Part shown: positions 7,971 to 17,581 of the stretch, one piece after another | Layout: the number at the start of each line of letters is the position of its first letter | Numbering within the stretch: the first letter of the stretch is position 1 | Source: Actinomadura rayongensis | GTDB taxonomy: Bacteria > Actinomycetota > Actinomycetes > Streptosporangiales > Streptosporangiaceae | Direction of reading: 5' to 3' | DNA length: 64,000 bases | Assembly: GCF_009831215.1 (NCBI RefSeq) | Contig: NZ_WUTW01000009.1 | Span: 123,467 to 187,466, forward strand | Notes under the pieces: model-generated | Seen by the model: the letters and a program-made list of their open reading frames with translations, nothing else | Database searches by the model: none | What the model was told of the DNA's origin: nothing | Translations under genes and position numbers: made by a program

Positions 7971-8957
7971 ATGCGCACGCTGGCCGTCCTGATCCTCCCC
8001 GGCGCCCCGGTCTTCGAGGTCGCGATCCCCTGCCAGGTGTTCGGCACGCCGCCGCCCGGCCACGAGGACCCCTGGTACAAGCTGCTGCTGTGCGCGGACG
8101 GCGGGCCGGGGCCGGTGCCGCTGCGCGGGTCGTCCGGGCACACTGACCTGCCCGGTCTGTTCCAGATGTCGGCGGCGCACGGGCTGGACGCGCTGGAGCA
8201 CGCGGACACGGTGATCGTCCCGGCGTGCTCGGACGTCCGCGCCGACGCCGCGCCCGCCGCCGTCGCCGCCGTCCGCGCCGCCCACGCGCGCGGCGCGCGG
8301 ATCGTGTCGCTGTGCTCGGGCGCGTTCCTGCTGGCCGCCGCCGGGCTGCTGGACGGCCGCCGCTCGGCCTCCCACTGGAAGCACGCCCCGATCCTCGCCG
8401 CGCGGTACCCGGCGGTGGACGTGGACCCGGCCGTCCTCTACATCGACCACGGCGACGTCGTCACCGGCGCGGGCAACACGGCGGGCATCGACCTGTGCCT
8501 GCACCTGATCCGCCAGGACCTCGGGACGGAGACCGCGAACGCCGTCGCGCGGCACCTGGTCGTCCCGCCGCACCGCACCGGCGGCCAGGCGCAGTACGTG
8601 GAGTCGCCGCTGCCCGCGACCGGCCGCGACGACGGCCTCGGCCCGCTGCTCCAGTGGGCGGTGGAGCGGCTGGACGAGCCGCTGACCATCGCCGACCTCG
8701 CCGCCCGCGCGGGCCTCGCCGGACGCACGCTGATCCGCCGCTTCCACGCCGAGACGGGCACGACGCCGCTGCGCTGGCTGCTCGCGCAGCGGCTGATCCG
8801 CGCGCGGGAGCTGCTGGAGCGCACCGACCTGCCGGTGGACCAGGTCGCCGAACGCTGCGGGCTCGGCTCCGCCGCCAATCTGCGGGCGCACTTCGCCCGC
8901 GAACTCGGCGTCCCGCCGAGCGAGTACCGCCGAAACCATCGCCCCGCAGTACCCTGA
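7971..8957 (+). CDS. GlxA family transcriptional regulator (DJ-1/PfpI plus AraC HTH)
   Basis: The 328-residue protein joins an N-terminal DJ-1/PfpI amidotransferase-like domain (about residues 4-180, with the nucleophile-elbow motif IVSLCSGAF) to a C-terminal AraC-type double HTH (about 220-320, with TIADLAARAGLAGRTLIRRF and VDQVAERCGLGS). This is the GlxA/FtrA architecture, known for regulation of small-molecule or detoxification genes. It faces away from the MFS exporter and shares its promoter region, suggesting control of export. dnaE2 follows 31 bp downstream on the same strand. Confidence 0.9.
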   Translation: MRTLAVLILPGAPVFEVAIPCQVFGTPPPGHEDPWYKLLLCADGGPGPVPLRGSSGHTDLPGLFQMSAAHGLDALEHADTVIVPACSDVRADAAPAAVAAVRAAHARGARIVSLCSGAFLLAAAGLLDGRRSASHWKHAPILAARYPAVDVDPAVLYIDHGDVVTGAGNTAGIDLCLHLIRQDLGTETANAVARHLVVPPHRTGGQAQYVESPLPATGRDDGLGPLLQWAVERLDEPLTIADLAARAGLAGRTLIRRFHAETGTTPLRWLLAQRLIRARELLERTDLPVDQVAERCGLGSAANLRAHFARELGVPPSEYRRNHRPAVP

Positions 8958-8988
8958 CCACGCGGAACGCCGGTCGAGGGGAGAGGGC

Positions 8989-11900
8989 ATGGGGTGGTTC
9001 AACCCGTCCGTCCCCTGGAGCGAGCTGGAACGGCGGCTGCGGTGGGGCGGGAACCCGCCCGTCCGCGAGGAGCCGCCGCCCGGACCGCCGCCGCTCCCCC
9101 GCCCGCCCGCCGACGCGGTGCCGTGGGCGGAGCTGCACTGCCACTCCTCGTTCAGCTTCCTGGACGGCGCCAGCGACCCCGCCGCGCTCGTCGCCGAGGC
9201 GGTGCGGCTCGGCGTCGAGGCGATGGCGATCACCGACCACGACGGGATGTACGGGGCCGTCCGGTTCGCCGAGGCCGCGCGCGGGACGCCGCTGCGCACG
9301 CTGTTCGGCGCGGAGCTGACGCTCGGCGCCCCCGGCCCGCGCACCGGCGCGCCCGACCCGAACGGCCGGCACCTGCTCGTCCTCGCCCGCGACCCGGACG
9401 GCTACCGGCGGCTCTGCGCGGCGATCACCAAGGCGCAGCTCGCGGGCGGGGAGAAGGGCCGTCCGGTCTACGACCTCGACGCGCTCGCCGACGCGCACGA
9501 CGGGCACTGGGCGGTGCTGACCGGCTGCCGCAAGGGGCCGGTCCCGGCGGCGCTGGCGTCCGGCGGCGCGGCCCGCGAGCTGGACGCGATGATCGAGCGG
9601 TTCGGCCGCGACAACGTGTTCGTGGAGCTGACCGACCTCGGCCTGCCCGGCGACGACCCGCGCAACGACGCCCTGTTCGCGCTGGCCGGACGGGCGGGCA
9701 CCGGCGTGGTCGCGTCCAACAACGTCCACTTCGCCGCGCCCGGCCCGGACGCGCGGCTCGCCGAGACGCTCGCCGCCGTCCGGGCCCGCCGCGCGCTGGA
9801 CGACATGGTCGGCTGGCTGCCCGCCAGCGGCACCGCGCACGTGCGGAGCGGCGCGGAGATGGCGGCGCGGCTGGCGCGGTTCCCCGGCGTGCGGGAGCGG
9901 ACGGCCGACCTCGGACGGTCCTGCGCGTTCGACTTCGCGGTCGTCGCACCGCGCCTGCCGGACTGGCCCGTCCCGGCCGGGCACACCGAGGCGTCCTGGC
10001 TGCGGCACCTGGTCGCCGAGGGCGCGCGGCGCCGCTACGGCCCGCCGGAGAACGAGCGCGTTCCGGGCGCGTACGCGCAGATCGCCCGGGAACTCGACGT
10101 CATCGAGCAGCTCGGCTTCCCGGGCTACTTCCTGATCGTCCACGACATCGTCCGGTTCTGCGAGGAGAACGAGATCCTGTGCCAGGGGCGCGGGTCGGCG
10201 GCGAACTCGGCCGTCTGCTACGCGCTCGGCATCACCGGCGTGGACGCCGTCTACCACGGGCTGCTGTTCGAGCGGTTCCTGTCGCCCGGCCGCGACGGGC
10301 CGCCCGACATCGACCTGGACATCGAGCACCGCCGCCGCGAGAAGGTCATCCAGTACGTCTACGACAAGTACGGCCGCGAGTGCACCGCGCAGGTCGCGAA
10401 CGTCATCAGCTACCGGCCGAAGATGGCGGTGCGGGACGCGGCGCGCGCCCTCGGCCACTCCCCCGGCCAGCAGGACGCCTGGTCGCGCGGCATCGACTCC
10501 CGCGATCCGACCGGCGCGCACGCGGACGTGCCCGCGAACGTCCTCGGCCTCGCCCGGCGGATGCTGCGGCTGCCCCGCCACCTCGGCATCCACTCCGGCG
10601 GGATGGTCATCGCGGACCGCCCGGTCGGCGAGGTGTGCCCGATCGAGTGGGCGCGGATGGAGGGCCGCAGCGTCCTGCAGTGGGACAAGGACGACTGCGC
10701 CGCCGCCGGGCTCGTGAAGTTCGACCTGCTCGGCCTCGGGATGCTCGCCGCGCTGCACGACGCGTTCGACCTCGTCGCGGCGCACCACGGCGTCCGGCTC
10801 GACCTGCAGTCCGTCCCGCCCGACGACCCGCGCGTGTACGAGATGCTGGCCGACGCCGACACGATCGGGGTGTTCCAGGTCGAGTCGCGGGCGCAGATGG
10901 CGACGCTGCCCCGGCTGCGGCCCCGCGAGTTCTACGACCTCGTGGTGCAGGTGTCGCTGATCCGTCCTGGACCGATCCAAGGCGGGTCCGTCCACCCCTA
11001 CCTGCGGCGGCGCAAGGGCCTGGAGCCGCCGACGTGCCCGCATCCGCTGATGAAGCGGGCGCTGTCCCGGACGCTCGGCGTGCCGCTGTTCCAGGAGCAG
11101 ATGATGGAGCTGGCCATCGACTGCGCCGGGTTCACCCCCGCCGAGTCCGACGAGCTGCGGCAGGCGATGGGCGCCAAGCGCGCGCCCGAGCGCGTCGAGC
11201 GGATGCGCGCGCGGCTGCTGGCGGGGATGGCCGAGCGCGGGATCCCGGCGGACGTCGCCGAGGACGTCTACCAGAAGATCCTCGGCTTCACCGGCTACGG
11301 CTTCCCCGAGTCGCACGCGCAGAGCTTCGCCCACCTCGTCTACGCCAGCGCCTACGTCAAGCGGCACTACCCGGCGGCGTTCACGGCCGCGCTGGTGCGC
11401 AACCAGCCGATGGGGTTCTACAGCCCGCAGACGCTGCTCGGCGACGCGCGGCGGCACGGCATCGAGGTCCGGGGCGTGGACGTCAACGCCAGCGCCGCGC
11501 ACCCGACGCTGGAGGAGCCTGTGCCGCTCCTGGCCCGGCACCCGCACGGGCCGGACGAGCCGCAGCCCGCGATCCGCGCCGGGCTGCGCGGCGTCCGCAC
11601 CGTAGGCGACGACCTGGCCGAGGCGATCGCGGCGGGCCGTCCGTACGCGAGCATGGAGGACCTGGCGCGCCGCGTGCCGATGTCGGCCGCCGCGCTGGAG
11701 GCGCTGGCGACGGCCGGGGCGTTCGGCTGCTTCGGGCTGGACCGCCGCGCGGCGCTGTGGGCGGCGGGCGCGCTCGCCGGGACGGGCCCGGACCGCATCG
11801 ACGGCGTCGCGCCCGGCGCGGACGCCCCGCCGCTGCCCGCGCTGACGCCCGTCGAGGAGACGCTGGCCGACCTGTGGGCGACGGGCGTGTCCGCGACGCA

Positions 11901-12252
11901 CCCGGTCGCGCACGTCCGGGACGCGCTGGACGACCTCGGCGCCCTGCCCGTCCGCGCCCTCGCCGGCGTGCCCGGCGCGCGGAACGTGCTGGTCGGCGGC
12001 CTGGTCACGCACCGGCAGCGACCGCCGACGGCGGGCGGCGTCGTGTTCCTCAACCTGGAGGACGAGACCGGGCTCGTCAACGTCGTGTGCCCGCCGCCGG
12101 TGTTCGCGCGGTTCCGCGCGCTCGCCGTCGACTCCCAGGCGCTGCTGGTCAGCGGCCGGCTGGAACGGGTCGACGGCGCGACCAACCTCGTCGCGCACCG
12201 GCTGCGGCGGCTGCCGGTGCCGGGCCGGAACAGGTCGCGCGACTTCCAGTGA
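8989..12252 (+). CDS. dnaE2: Error-prone DNA polymerase III alpha subunit DnaE2
   Basis: The 1087-residue protein carries an N-terminal PHP domain starting AELHCHSSFSFLDGA. The polymerase core shows CQGRGSAANSAVCY, PDIDLDIEHRRREKVIQYVY with the catalytic Asp residues, and FDLLGLGML. HhH and OB-fold segments (NVLVGGLVTHRQRPPTAGG) come near the C-terminus. The size and the short C-terminus, without the tau-binding tail of DnaE1, fit DnaE2. It works with ImuA' and ImuB in translesion synthesis and SOS mutagenesis. The GAGGGGAGAGGGC leader gives a good ribosome site. No SOS box was found directly upstream, unlike imuA'. Confidence 0.95.
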   Translation: MGWFNPSVPWSELERRLRWGGNPPVREEPPPGPPPLPRPPADAVPWAELHCHSSFSFLDGASDPAALVAEAVRLGVEAMAITDHDGMYGAVRFAEAARGTPLRTLFGAELTLGAPGPRTGAPDPNGRHLLVLARDPDGYRRLCAAITKAQLAGGEKGRPVYDLDALADAHDGHWAVLTGCRKGPVPAALASGGAARELDAMIERFGRDNVFVELTDLGLPGDDPRNDALFALAGRAGTGVVASNNVHFAAPGPDARLAETLAAVRARRALDDMVGWLPASGTAHVRSGAEMAARLARFPGVRERTADLGRSCAFDFAVVAPRLPDWPVPAGHTEASWLRHLVAEGARRRYGPPENERVPGAYAQIARELDVIEQLGFPGYFLIVHDIVRFCEENEILCQGRGSAANSAVCYALGITGVDAVYHGLLFERFLSPGRDGPPDIDLDIEHRRREKVIQYVYDKYGRECTAQVANVISYRPKMAVRDAARALGHSPGQQDAWSRGIDSRDPTGAHADVPANVLGLARRMLRLPRHLGIHSGGMVIADRPVGEVCPIEWARMEGRSVLQWDKDDCAAAGLVKFDLLGLGMLAALHDAFDLVAAHHGVRLDLQSVPPDDPRVYEMLADADTIGVFQVESRAQMATLPRLRPREFYDLVVQVSLIRPGPIQGGSVHPYLRRRKGLEPPTCPHPLMKRALSRTLGVPLFQEQMMELAIDCAGFTPAESDELRQAMGAKRAPERVERMRARLLAGMAERGIPADVAEDVYQKILGFTGYGFPESHAQSFAHLVYASAYVKRHYPAAFTAALVRNQPMGFYSPQTLLGDARRHGIEVRGVDVNASAAHPTLEEPVPLLARHPHGPDEPQPAIRAGLRGVRTVGDDLAEAIAAGRPYASMEDLARRVPMSAAALEALATAGAFGCFGLDRRAALWAAGALAGTGPDRIDGVAPGADAPPLPALTPVEETLADLWATGVSATHPVAHVRDALDDLGALPVRALAGVPGARNVLVGGLVTHRQRPPTAGGVVFLNLEDETGLVNVVCPPPVFARFRALAVDSQALLVSGRLERVDGATNLVAHRLRRLPVPGRNRSRDFQ

Positions 12253-12333
12253 GCGAGGTGCGCCGGACCCGTCCCGACGGGCAGACTTGGACCTTCCTGT
12301 ACAGACGCCCCTGACCGGGCGGAAGGTGGTGCA

Positions 12334-14442
12334 ATGGACGGCTCGCAGGAGTGGCCCGCCGGTCCTTCGGCGGCGGACCCCGAGCGGGTCGGGCCGTTCG
12401 TCGTCGAGGCGCGTCTCGGCGAGGGCGGGATGGGCGCGGTCTACCTCGCCCGCGCCGCCGACGGGACGCAGGTCGCGGTGAAGGTCGTCCGGCCCGACCT
12501 GGCCGGGCACCCGGCGTTCCGCGCGCGCTTCCACGAGGAGGCGCGCAACGCGCTGCGCGTCGCGTCGTTCTGCACCGCCCGCGTCCTGGACCACGGCGAG
12601 GACGGCGGGCGCGCCTACCTCGCGACCGAGTTCATCGAGGGGCCGTCGCTGCAGCAGCAGCTCGACACGTCCGGGCCGCTCACCGGCGGGACGCTGCACG
12701 GCGTCGCGGTCGGGGTCGCGACGGCGCTGGTCGCGATCCACTCGGTCGGGCTCGTCCACCGCGACCTGAAGCCGGGGAACGTGCTGCTGTCGCGGTCGGG
12801 GCCGCGCGTCATCGACTTCGGGATCGCGCGGGCGCTGGACGAGGCCGCCGCGCTCACCCGCACCGGCCAGCTCATCGGGACGCCCGGCTTCCTCGCGCCC
12901 GAGCAGGTCTCCGGCGGCGACATCACCCCGGCCACCGACATCTTCGCCTGGGGCTGCCTGGTGGCGTCGGCGGCGAACGGCCGCAACCCGTTCGGGACGG
13001 GACAGGTCCACGTCATGGCCGCGCGGGCGCTGCACGCCGACCCGGACCTCGGCGCGCTGACCGAACCGCTCGCGGGACTCGTCCGCGCCGCGCTGGACAA
13101 GGACCCGGCGCGCCGTCCGTCGGCCCGCGACCTGCTGCTCAGCCTCGTCGGCGCGGACGCCGCGCCGCCCGCGGCCACGGTCGTCGCCACCGACCCCGGC
13201 CACCCCGCCGCCCAGCACACCCGCCTGGCGGGCCCCCCCGACACGGCCCCGCCGGACGCCGCGACGCACCCGTCCGGCGGCCCGGCCCACGCGCCGACCG
13301 AGCCCGCGCAGGGACGCCCGCAGCCGTGGCCCGAGCCTGCCACCGAACCCGCGCGCCAGAACGTCCAGCAGAACGTCCAGCAGGGCGGACCGGCGCAGCA
13401 GCAGGTTCCGCGCCCGTACGGCGAGCCCGCGCCACACGGCGCCGGGCAGCCGCCGGGGCCGCGCCCGTACGGGGAGCCCACGCGTCCGGCGGAGCCGCCG
13501 CCTCGCCCGCGGCGGCGGTCGCGGGCGCTGCTCGCGGCCGGGGCCGCCGTGACGGCCGCCGCCGTCACCGCCGGGGTGCTGTACCTGGTGTGGCCGGACT
13601 CGGGCGACAAGTCCGCCGGTTCGGCGAACGGGTTCCCGCGCGACGCGCTGCTGGTGCGCATCGACACCGAGCGCGGCTGGCCCGACACCTGCCACGGCGA
13701 CATCGGGCGCTACACGCCCGGCGCGGCGGCGCCCGTCCCGCTCGTCACCGGCCCGTCGTGCGACATGCTCCCGCAGTGGTCGCCGGACCGGAAGCGCTTC
13801 GCGTTCACCCGCTGGGCCGACCCCGGCGCGAGCGTCTACGTCGGGAACGCGAACGGGACCGGCGTCCGCTGGCTCGCCTCCGACCTGTCGGGACGCAGCC
13901 GCGTCGCGTGGTCCCCGGACGGCGCCCGCCTCGCCTACCCGGTGCTGGTCGGCCGCGTGCGGCAGTTCGCGGTGCGCCCGGTGGACGGCGCCGGCACGGC
14001 CACGACGATCACCACCGACCCCGCCGACAAGGACGACCCGATGTGGTCGCGCGCCGGGCTCGTGTTCTGGAGCAAGCGGGAGGGCACCGCGCAGCTCTAC
14101 ACGCTCGACCCCGACCGTCCGACGCAGCCGTGGAAGCAGCTCACCACGGGCGACGTCCCGGCGGGCGACCCGGCCTGGTCGCCGGACGGGCGCCGCATCG
14201 CCTACACGCGCGGCAAGGACCCCGGCGAGATCTGGGTGATGAACGCCGACGGGACGGGCGGGCACCGCGTCACGACGGGCGCGGAGAACGAGTCCGACCC
14301 GTCCTGGTCCCCCGACGGCCGGTGGATCGCCTACGTCCGGGGGCCGTTCACCGACTCGGTCGTCCACGCGATCCGCGCGGACGGCACCGGCGACCGCGTG
14401 CTCACCCCGCAGGGCTCGCTGATCGCGCACCCGAGCTGGTGA
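12334..14442 (+). CDS. Receptor Ser/Thr protein kinase with extracellular beta-propeller
   Basis: This 702-residue protein has three parts. First is a Hanks-type kinase domain at about residues 12-270, with the Gly loop GEGGMGAVYLA, the catalytic loop HRDLKPGNVLL and IDFGIARAL. Next is a Pro/Gln-rich linker with duplicated RPYGEP and NVQQ units. A single membrane helix at about residues 397-420 leads to an extracellular region of WD40/TolB-like PD40 repeats, with WSPDGxRxAY motifs repeated at least five times. The propeller replaces the more usual PASTA sensor and should bind a peptide, wall component or protein ligand. No cognate substrate gene is evident nearby. Confidence 0.92.
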   Translation: MDGSQEWPAGPSAADPERVGPFVVEARLGEGGMGAVYLARAADGTQVAVKVVRPDLAGHPAFRARFHEEARNALRVASFCTARVLDHGEDGGRAYLATEFIEGPSLQQQLDTSGPLTGGTLHGVAVGVATALVAIHSVGLVHRDLKPGNVLLSRSGPRVIDFGIARALDEAAALTRTGQLIGTPGFLAPEQVSGGDITPATDIFAWGCLVASAANGRNPFGTGQVHVMAARALHADPDLGALTEPLAGLVRAALDKDPARRPSARDLLLSLVGADAAPPAATVVATDPGHPAAQHTRLAGPPDTAPPDAATHPSGGPAHAPTEPAQGRPQPWPEPATEPARQNVQQNVQQGGPAQQQVPRPYGEPAPHGAGQPPGPRPYGEPTRPAEPPPRPRRRSRALLAAGAAVTAAAVTAGVLYLVWPDSGDKSAGSANGFPRDALLVRIDTERGWPDTCHGDIGRYTPGAAAPVPLVTGPSCDMLPQWSPDRKRFAFTRWADPGASVYVGNANGTGVRWLASDLSGRSRVAWSPDGARLAYPVLVGRVRQFAVRPVDGAGTATTITTDPADKDDPMWSRAGLVFWSKREGTAQLYTLDPDRPTQPWKQLTTGDVPAGDPAWSPDGRRIAYTRGKDPGEIWVMNADGTGGHRVTTGAENESDPSWSPDGRWIAYVRGPFTDSVVHAIRADGTGDRVLTPQGSLIAHPSW

Positions 14443-14445
14443 GCG

Positions 14446-15384
14446 TCACGGGCGGGGCGTCTCCAGGGTGTCCAGCCGCTGCAGGATGACGCCCTCGCGC
14501 AGCGCCCACGGGCAGATCTCCAGCTCCGGCAGCTCCAGCAGGTCCATCGCGGCGTCGGCGACGATCGCCCCGGCGGGGAGCTGCGCCGCGCGCCGCTCGG
14601 AGACGCCCGGCAGCGCGGCCCGCTCCTCGGGCGCCAGCTCGGCGAGCTTGGCGGCCCAGTCGGTGAGGTCGGCGTGACGCAGGACGCGGCGGACGAACGG
14701 CCCCTCCGACGACGGCGCCGCCCCCGCGATCCGCGCGAGCTGCTTGAACGTCTTCGACGTGGCGACCGCGTGGTCGGGCCGGCCGAACCTGGCGATCTCC
14801 CCGACGTGCCGGGCGATCTCGGCGCGGACGTGCTTGCGCAGCGCGCGGACCTCCTCGGGCGGCGGCGGGTCGTCCGACAGCCGGTCGCGGGTGAGGCGGC
14901 CCGCGCCGAGCGGCAGCGAGATCGCGACGTCGGGCTCCTCGTCCAGCCCGGTGGCGATCTCCAGCGAGCCGCCGCCGATGTCCACGACGAGCAGCCGTCC
15001 CGACGACCAGCCGAACCAGCGGCGGACGGCGAGGAACGTCATCCGCGCCTCGTCCGGCCCGGACAGGACGCGGATGTCGACCCCGGCGGTGTTCCGGATG
15101 CGTTCCAGCACCTCCTCGCCGTTCACGGCCTCGCGGACGGCGGAGGTGGCGAAGGCGACGACGTTCTCGACGCCCTTGTCCTCGGCGATCTGGAGCGCCT
15201 CGCCGACGAAGGCGCACAGCAGCTCCTCGCCCTCGGCGGTGAGCCGGTCGCCGTCGTCGAGATGGGCGGTGAGGCTGAGTTCCGCCTTGTGGGAGAAGGC
15301 CGGGAGGGGGCGGGCACCCCGGTGGGCGTCCACCACCAGGAGATGCACCGTGTTCGAGCCCACGTCCAGCACACCGAGTCGCAT
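14446..15384 (-). CDS. Ppx/GppA family phosphatase
   Basis: The 312-residue protein shows the ASKHA-type phosphate loop LGVLDVGSNTVHLLVVDA at its start and a second nucleotide-binding loop VVDIGGGSLEIATG in the middle. It has the length of the short actinobacterial Ppx proteins (Ppx1/Ppx2-like), which hydrolyse polyphosphate or pppGpp. It is convergent with the kinase gene, leaving 3 bases between the stops. A short inverted repeat TCACA-CAC-TGTGA at 15403-15415 lies just upstream of its start and may be an operator. Confidence 0.9.
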   Translation of the reverse strand: MRLGVLDVGSNTVHLLVVDAHRGARPLPAFSHKAELSLTAHLDDGDRLTAEGEELLCAFVGEALQIAEDKGVENVVAFATSAVREAVNGEEVLERIRNTAGVDIRVLSGPDEARMTFLAVRRWFGWSSGRLLVVDIGGGSLEIATGLDEEPDVAISLPLGAGRLTRDRLSDDPPPPEEVRALRKHVRAEIARHVGEIARFGRPDHAVATSKTFKQLARIAGAAPSSEGPFVRRVLRHADLTDWAAKLAELAPEERAALPGVSERRAAQLPAGAIVADAAMDLLELPELEICPWALREGVILQRLDTLETPRP

Positions 15385-15723
15385 GAAGAGGACGCTACCG
15401 AATCACACACTGTGACGGTTCCACGCACGGTCTTTACCCTGTCGCGACCCTCCGAAAAGCAACGCTTGGGATAACACTGTCGGAACATCCGGTGACATGA
15501 CCCACAGCCCACCGGTGTCCTGCGTTGGAGGAACGCACGAAGGTCCGACCAGCGCACACGCGGTTTTGTCCGGACGAACCAACGGCGTGGCGTTGGTAAC
15601 AAGCCTGCAAAAGAGTTGGCATCACGCAGCAACGTCCCGTTCCTACCTTCGGCCGCAGGCCGGTCGCTTCGTCACGGGCGGAAACGCGTCCACGACCGGC
15701 AGCGGAACGAAGATCGGAGACCC
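15385..15723. other. Intergenic region between ppx-like gene and ABC importer operon
   Basis: These 339 bases hold no convincing gene. An inverted repeat TCACA-CAC-TGTGA lies at 15403-15415 next to the ppx-like start. A second, ACCAACG-N6-CGTTGGT, lies at 15578-15597 about 125 bp before the importer operon and could be an operator for it. Base composition is a little less GC-rich than the flanking genes. I see no riboswitch pattern such as a thiamine or FMN box. Confidence 0.5.
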
Positions 15724-16770
15724 ATGAGCCACCTCGACCGCCGTACCGTCCTCGTCCGCGGCCTCCAGGCCGGTGGGCTGGCGCTGGCCGGCCCGCTGCT
15801 CGCCGCGTGCGGCGACGACGAGCCGTCCAAGGGCGGCTCGGGCCACGGGACGGCCGGGATCCGCCTGGCGTGGATCAAGAACGTGGAGTTCGCCGGGGAG
15901 TACCTCGCCGACGCCAACGGCTACTACAAGGCCGAAGGCTTCTCGAAGGTCGACCTCATCACCGGCGGCCCGAACGCGACCCCGGCCGAGACCGACGTCG
16001 TGACCGGCAAGGCGTTCGTGGGGCTCAGCTCGCCCGACCGCGTCGGCGCGGCCATCGCCCAGGGCGCCCCCCTGAAGATCATCGCCACCCAGTACCAGAA
16101 GAACCCGTTCGCGATCACGTCGATGGCGAAGAACCCGATCCGGACGCCGCAGGACCTCATCGGCAAGAAGATCGGCGTCCAGGCCACCAACGAGGCCGTC
16201 TGGACCGCCTTCCTCAAGGCCGCGAAGATCGACCCGAAGCAGGTCACGAAGGTCCCCGTCCAGTTCGACCCGCTGCCGCTCACCACCGGCACCGTGGACG
16301 GCTGGATGAGCTACGTGACCAACGAGCCGAACGTCCTCAAGCTCAAGGGCTTCAAGACCGAGGTCATGATGTTCGCCGACCACGCCTACCCCCTGGTCGG
16401 CGAGTCCTACATCGCGACGACCGAGGCGATCAAGAAGGAGCGCGCCAAGCTCAAGGCGCTGCTGCGGGCCGAGATCAAGGGCTGGAAGGACAGCCTCAAG
16501 GACCCGGCGGCCGGGGCGAAGCTCGCCGTCGAGACCTACGGCAAGGGCCTCGGGCTGGAGGTCAAGGAGCAGACGCTCGAGTCCACGACCCAGAACGGCC
16601 TGATCCTCACCGACGAGACGAAGAAGAACGGCATCTTCACGATGTCGCCGCAGCTCGTCGCCGCCAACATCGCGACGCTGAAGTTCGCCGGGGTGGACAT
16701 CACGGCCGACAAGCTGTTCGACCTCTCGATCATCCAGGAGATCTACAAGGAGGACCCCTCCCTTGTCTGA
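15724..16770 (+). CDS. ABC transporter substrate-binding lipoprotein (NMT1/THI5-like)
   Basis: The 348-residue protein begins with an Arg pair and hydrophobic stretch ending in the lipobox LLAAC, so it is probably a lipoprotein, possibly Tat-exported. The mature part, with IRLAWIKNVEFAGEYLAD and GGPNATPAETDVVTGKAF, matches the NMT1/THI5-like periplasmic binding fold used for thiamine precursors, riboflavin precursors, sulfonates and nitrate. It is the first gene of a four-gene importer operon. The ligand cannot be settled: no thiamine or FMN riboswitch is visible, and no metabolic gene adjoins it. Pyrimidine or flavin precursor uptake is one possibility. Confidence 0.88.
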   Translation: MSHLDRRTVLVRGLQAGGLALAGPLLAACGDDEPSKGGSGHGTAGIRLAWIKNVEFAGEYLADANGYYKAEGFSKVDLITGGPNATPAETDVVTGKAFVGLSSPDRVGAAIAQGAPLKIIATQYQKNPFAITSMAKNPIRTPQDLIGKKIGVQATNEAVWTAFLKAAKIDPKQVTKVPVQFDPLPLTTGTVDGWMSYVTNEPNVLKLKGFKTEVMMFADHAYPLVGESYIATTEAIKKERAKLKALLRAEIKGWKDSLKDPAAGAKLAVETYGKGLGLEVKEQTLESTTQNGLILTDETKKNGIFTMSPQLVAANIATLKFAGVDITADKLFDLSIIQEIYKEDPSLV

Positions 16771-17581
16771 CGTCACCTCCGCCCCCGCCCCGGCCGCGGC
16801 GGGGGCGGACGCCGGCGACGGCATCCGGCTCACCGGCCTCCGCAAGGAGTTCCGGCTGGGCCGCCGGACGGTCACCGCCGTTGACGGGGTGGACCTGCGC
16901 ACCCCGCGCGGCTCGTTCCTGTCGGTGCTCGGCCCGTCGGGCTGCGGCAAGTCGACCGTGCTGCGGATCCTCGCCGGGCTGGAGTCCCCGTCCGGCGGCG
17001 AGGCGCTGCTGCACGGCGAGTCGCCCGAGGTCGCGCGCCGCGCCCACCATCTCGGCATCGCGTTCCAGGACGCGGCGCTGCTGCCGTGGCGGACGGTCGC
17101 CGCGAACATCCGGCTGCCGCTGGAGGTCGCGGGGATCAAGCCGTCCCCCGGCCAGATCCAGGACCTGATCCGGCTCGTCGGGCTGGAGGGGTTCGAGAAG
17201 GCGCGGCCCGCGCAGCTGTCGGGCGGGATGCGCCAGCGCGTCGCCATCGCCCGGTCGCTGGTCGTCGAGCCGCGCGTGCTGCTGCTGGACGAGCCGTTCG
17301 GCGCGCTGGACGACCTCACCCGCCAGCGCCTCAACCTGGAGCTCCAGCGGATCTGGACCGAGCGCGCCACCACGACGCTGATGGTGACGCACGGCATCGC
17401 CGAGGCGGTGTTCCTGTCGGACGTCGTCGCGGTGATGAGCGCCCGGCCCGGCCGCGTGCTCGCGCTGGTGGAGGTCGGGCTGCCGCGTCCGCGCACGCCC
17501 GAGATGCTCCGGACGCCGGAGTTCCACGCGATCCAGGACCGGCTGTCGGAGATGCTGTTCGGCGAGGAGGGCGGCCGGTGA
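16763..17581 (+). CDS. ABC transporter ATP-binding protein (nitrate/sulfonate/taurine type)
   Basis: The 272-residue ATPase shows Walker A GPSGCGKST, the signature LSGGMRQR, Walker B VLLLDEPFGALDD and a switch His in MVTHG. It is closest in style to SsuB/TauB/ThiZ ATPases. A TTG start at 16763 overlaps the end of the binding-protein gene by 8 bases and is served by AAGGAGGA about 10 bases upstream. It energises the two permeases that follow. The first 25 residues are a low-complexity Ala/Pro extension. Confidence 0.92.
   Translation: MSDVTSAPAPAAAGADAGDGIRLTGLRKEFRLGRRTVTAVDGVDLRTPRGSFLSVLGPSGCGKSTVLRILAGLESPSGGEALLHGESPEVARRAHHLGIAFQDAALLPWRTVAANIRLPLEVAGIKPSPGQIQDLIRLVGLEGFEKARPAQLSGGMRQRVAIARSLVVEPRVLLLDEPFGALDDLTRQRLNLELQRIWTERATTTLMVTHGIAEAVFLSDVVAVMSARPGRVLALVEVGLPRPRTPEMLRTPEFHAIQDRLSEMLFGEEGGR

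Noticed and set aside
12249..12314. 21-codon frame overlapping the dnaE2 stop (GTGA)
   Set aside because: The overlap looks like coupling, but the frame is very short and there is no sign of conservation or a family match.
8461..14430. Minus-strand frame of nearly 2000 codons opposite dnaE2 and the kinase
   Set aside because: It is the antisense shadow of well-identified genes, with Arg-rich composition and no domains.
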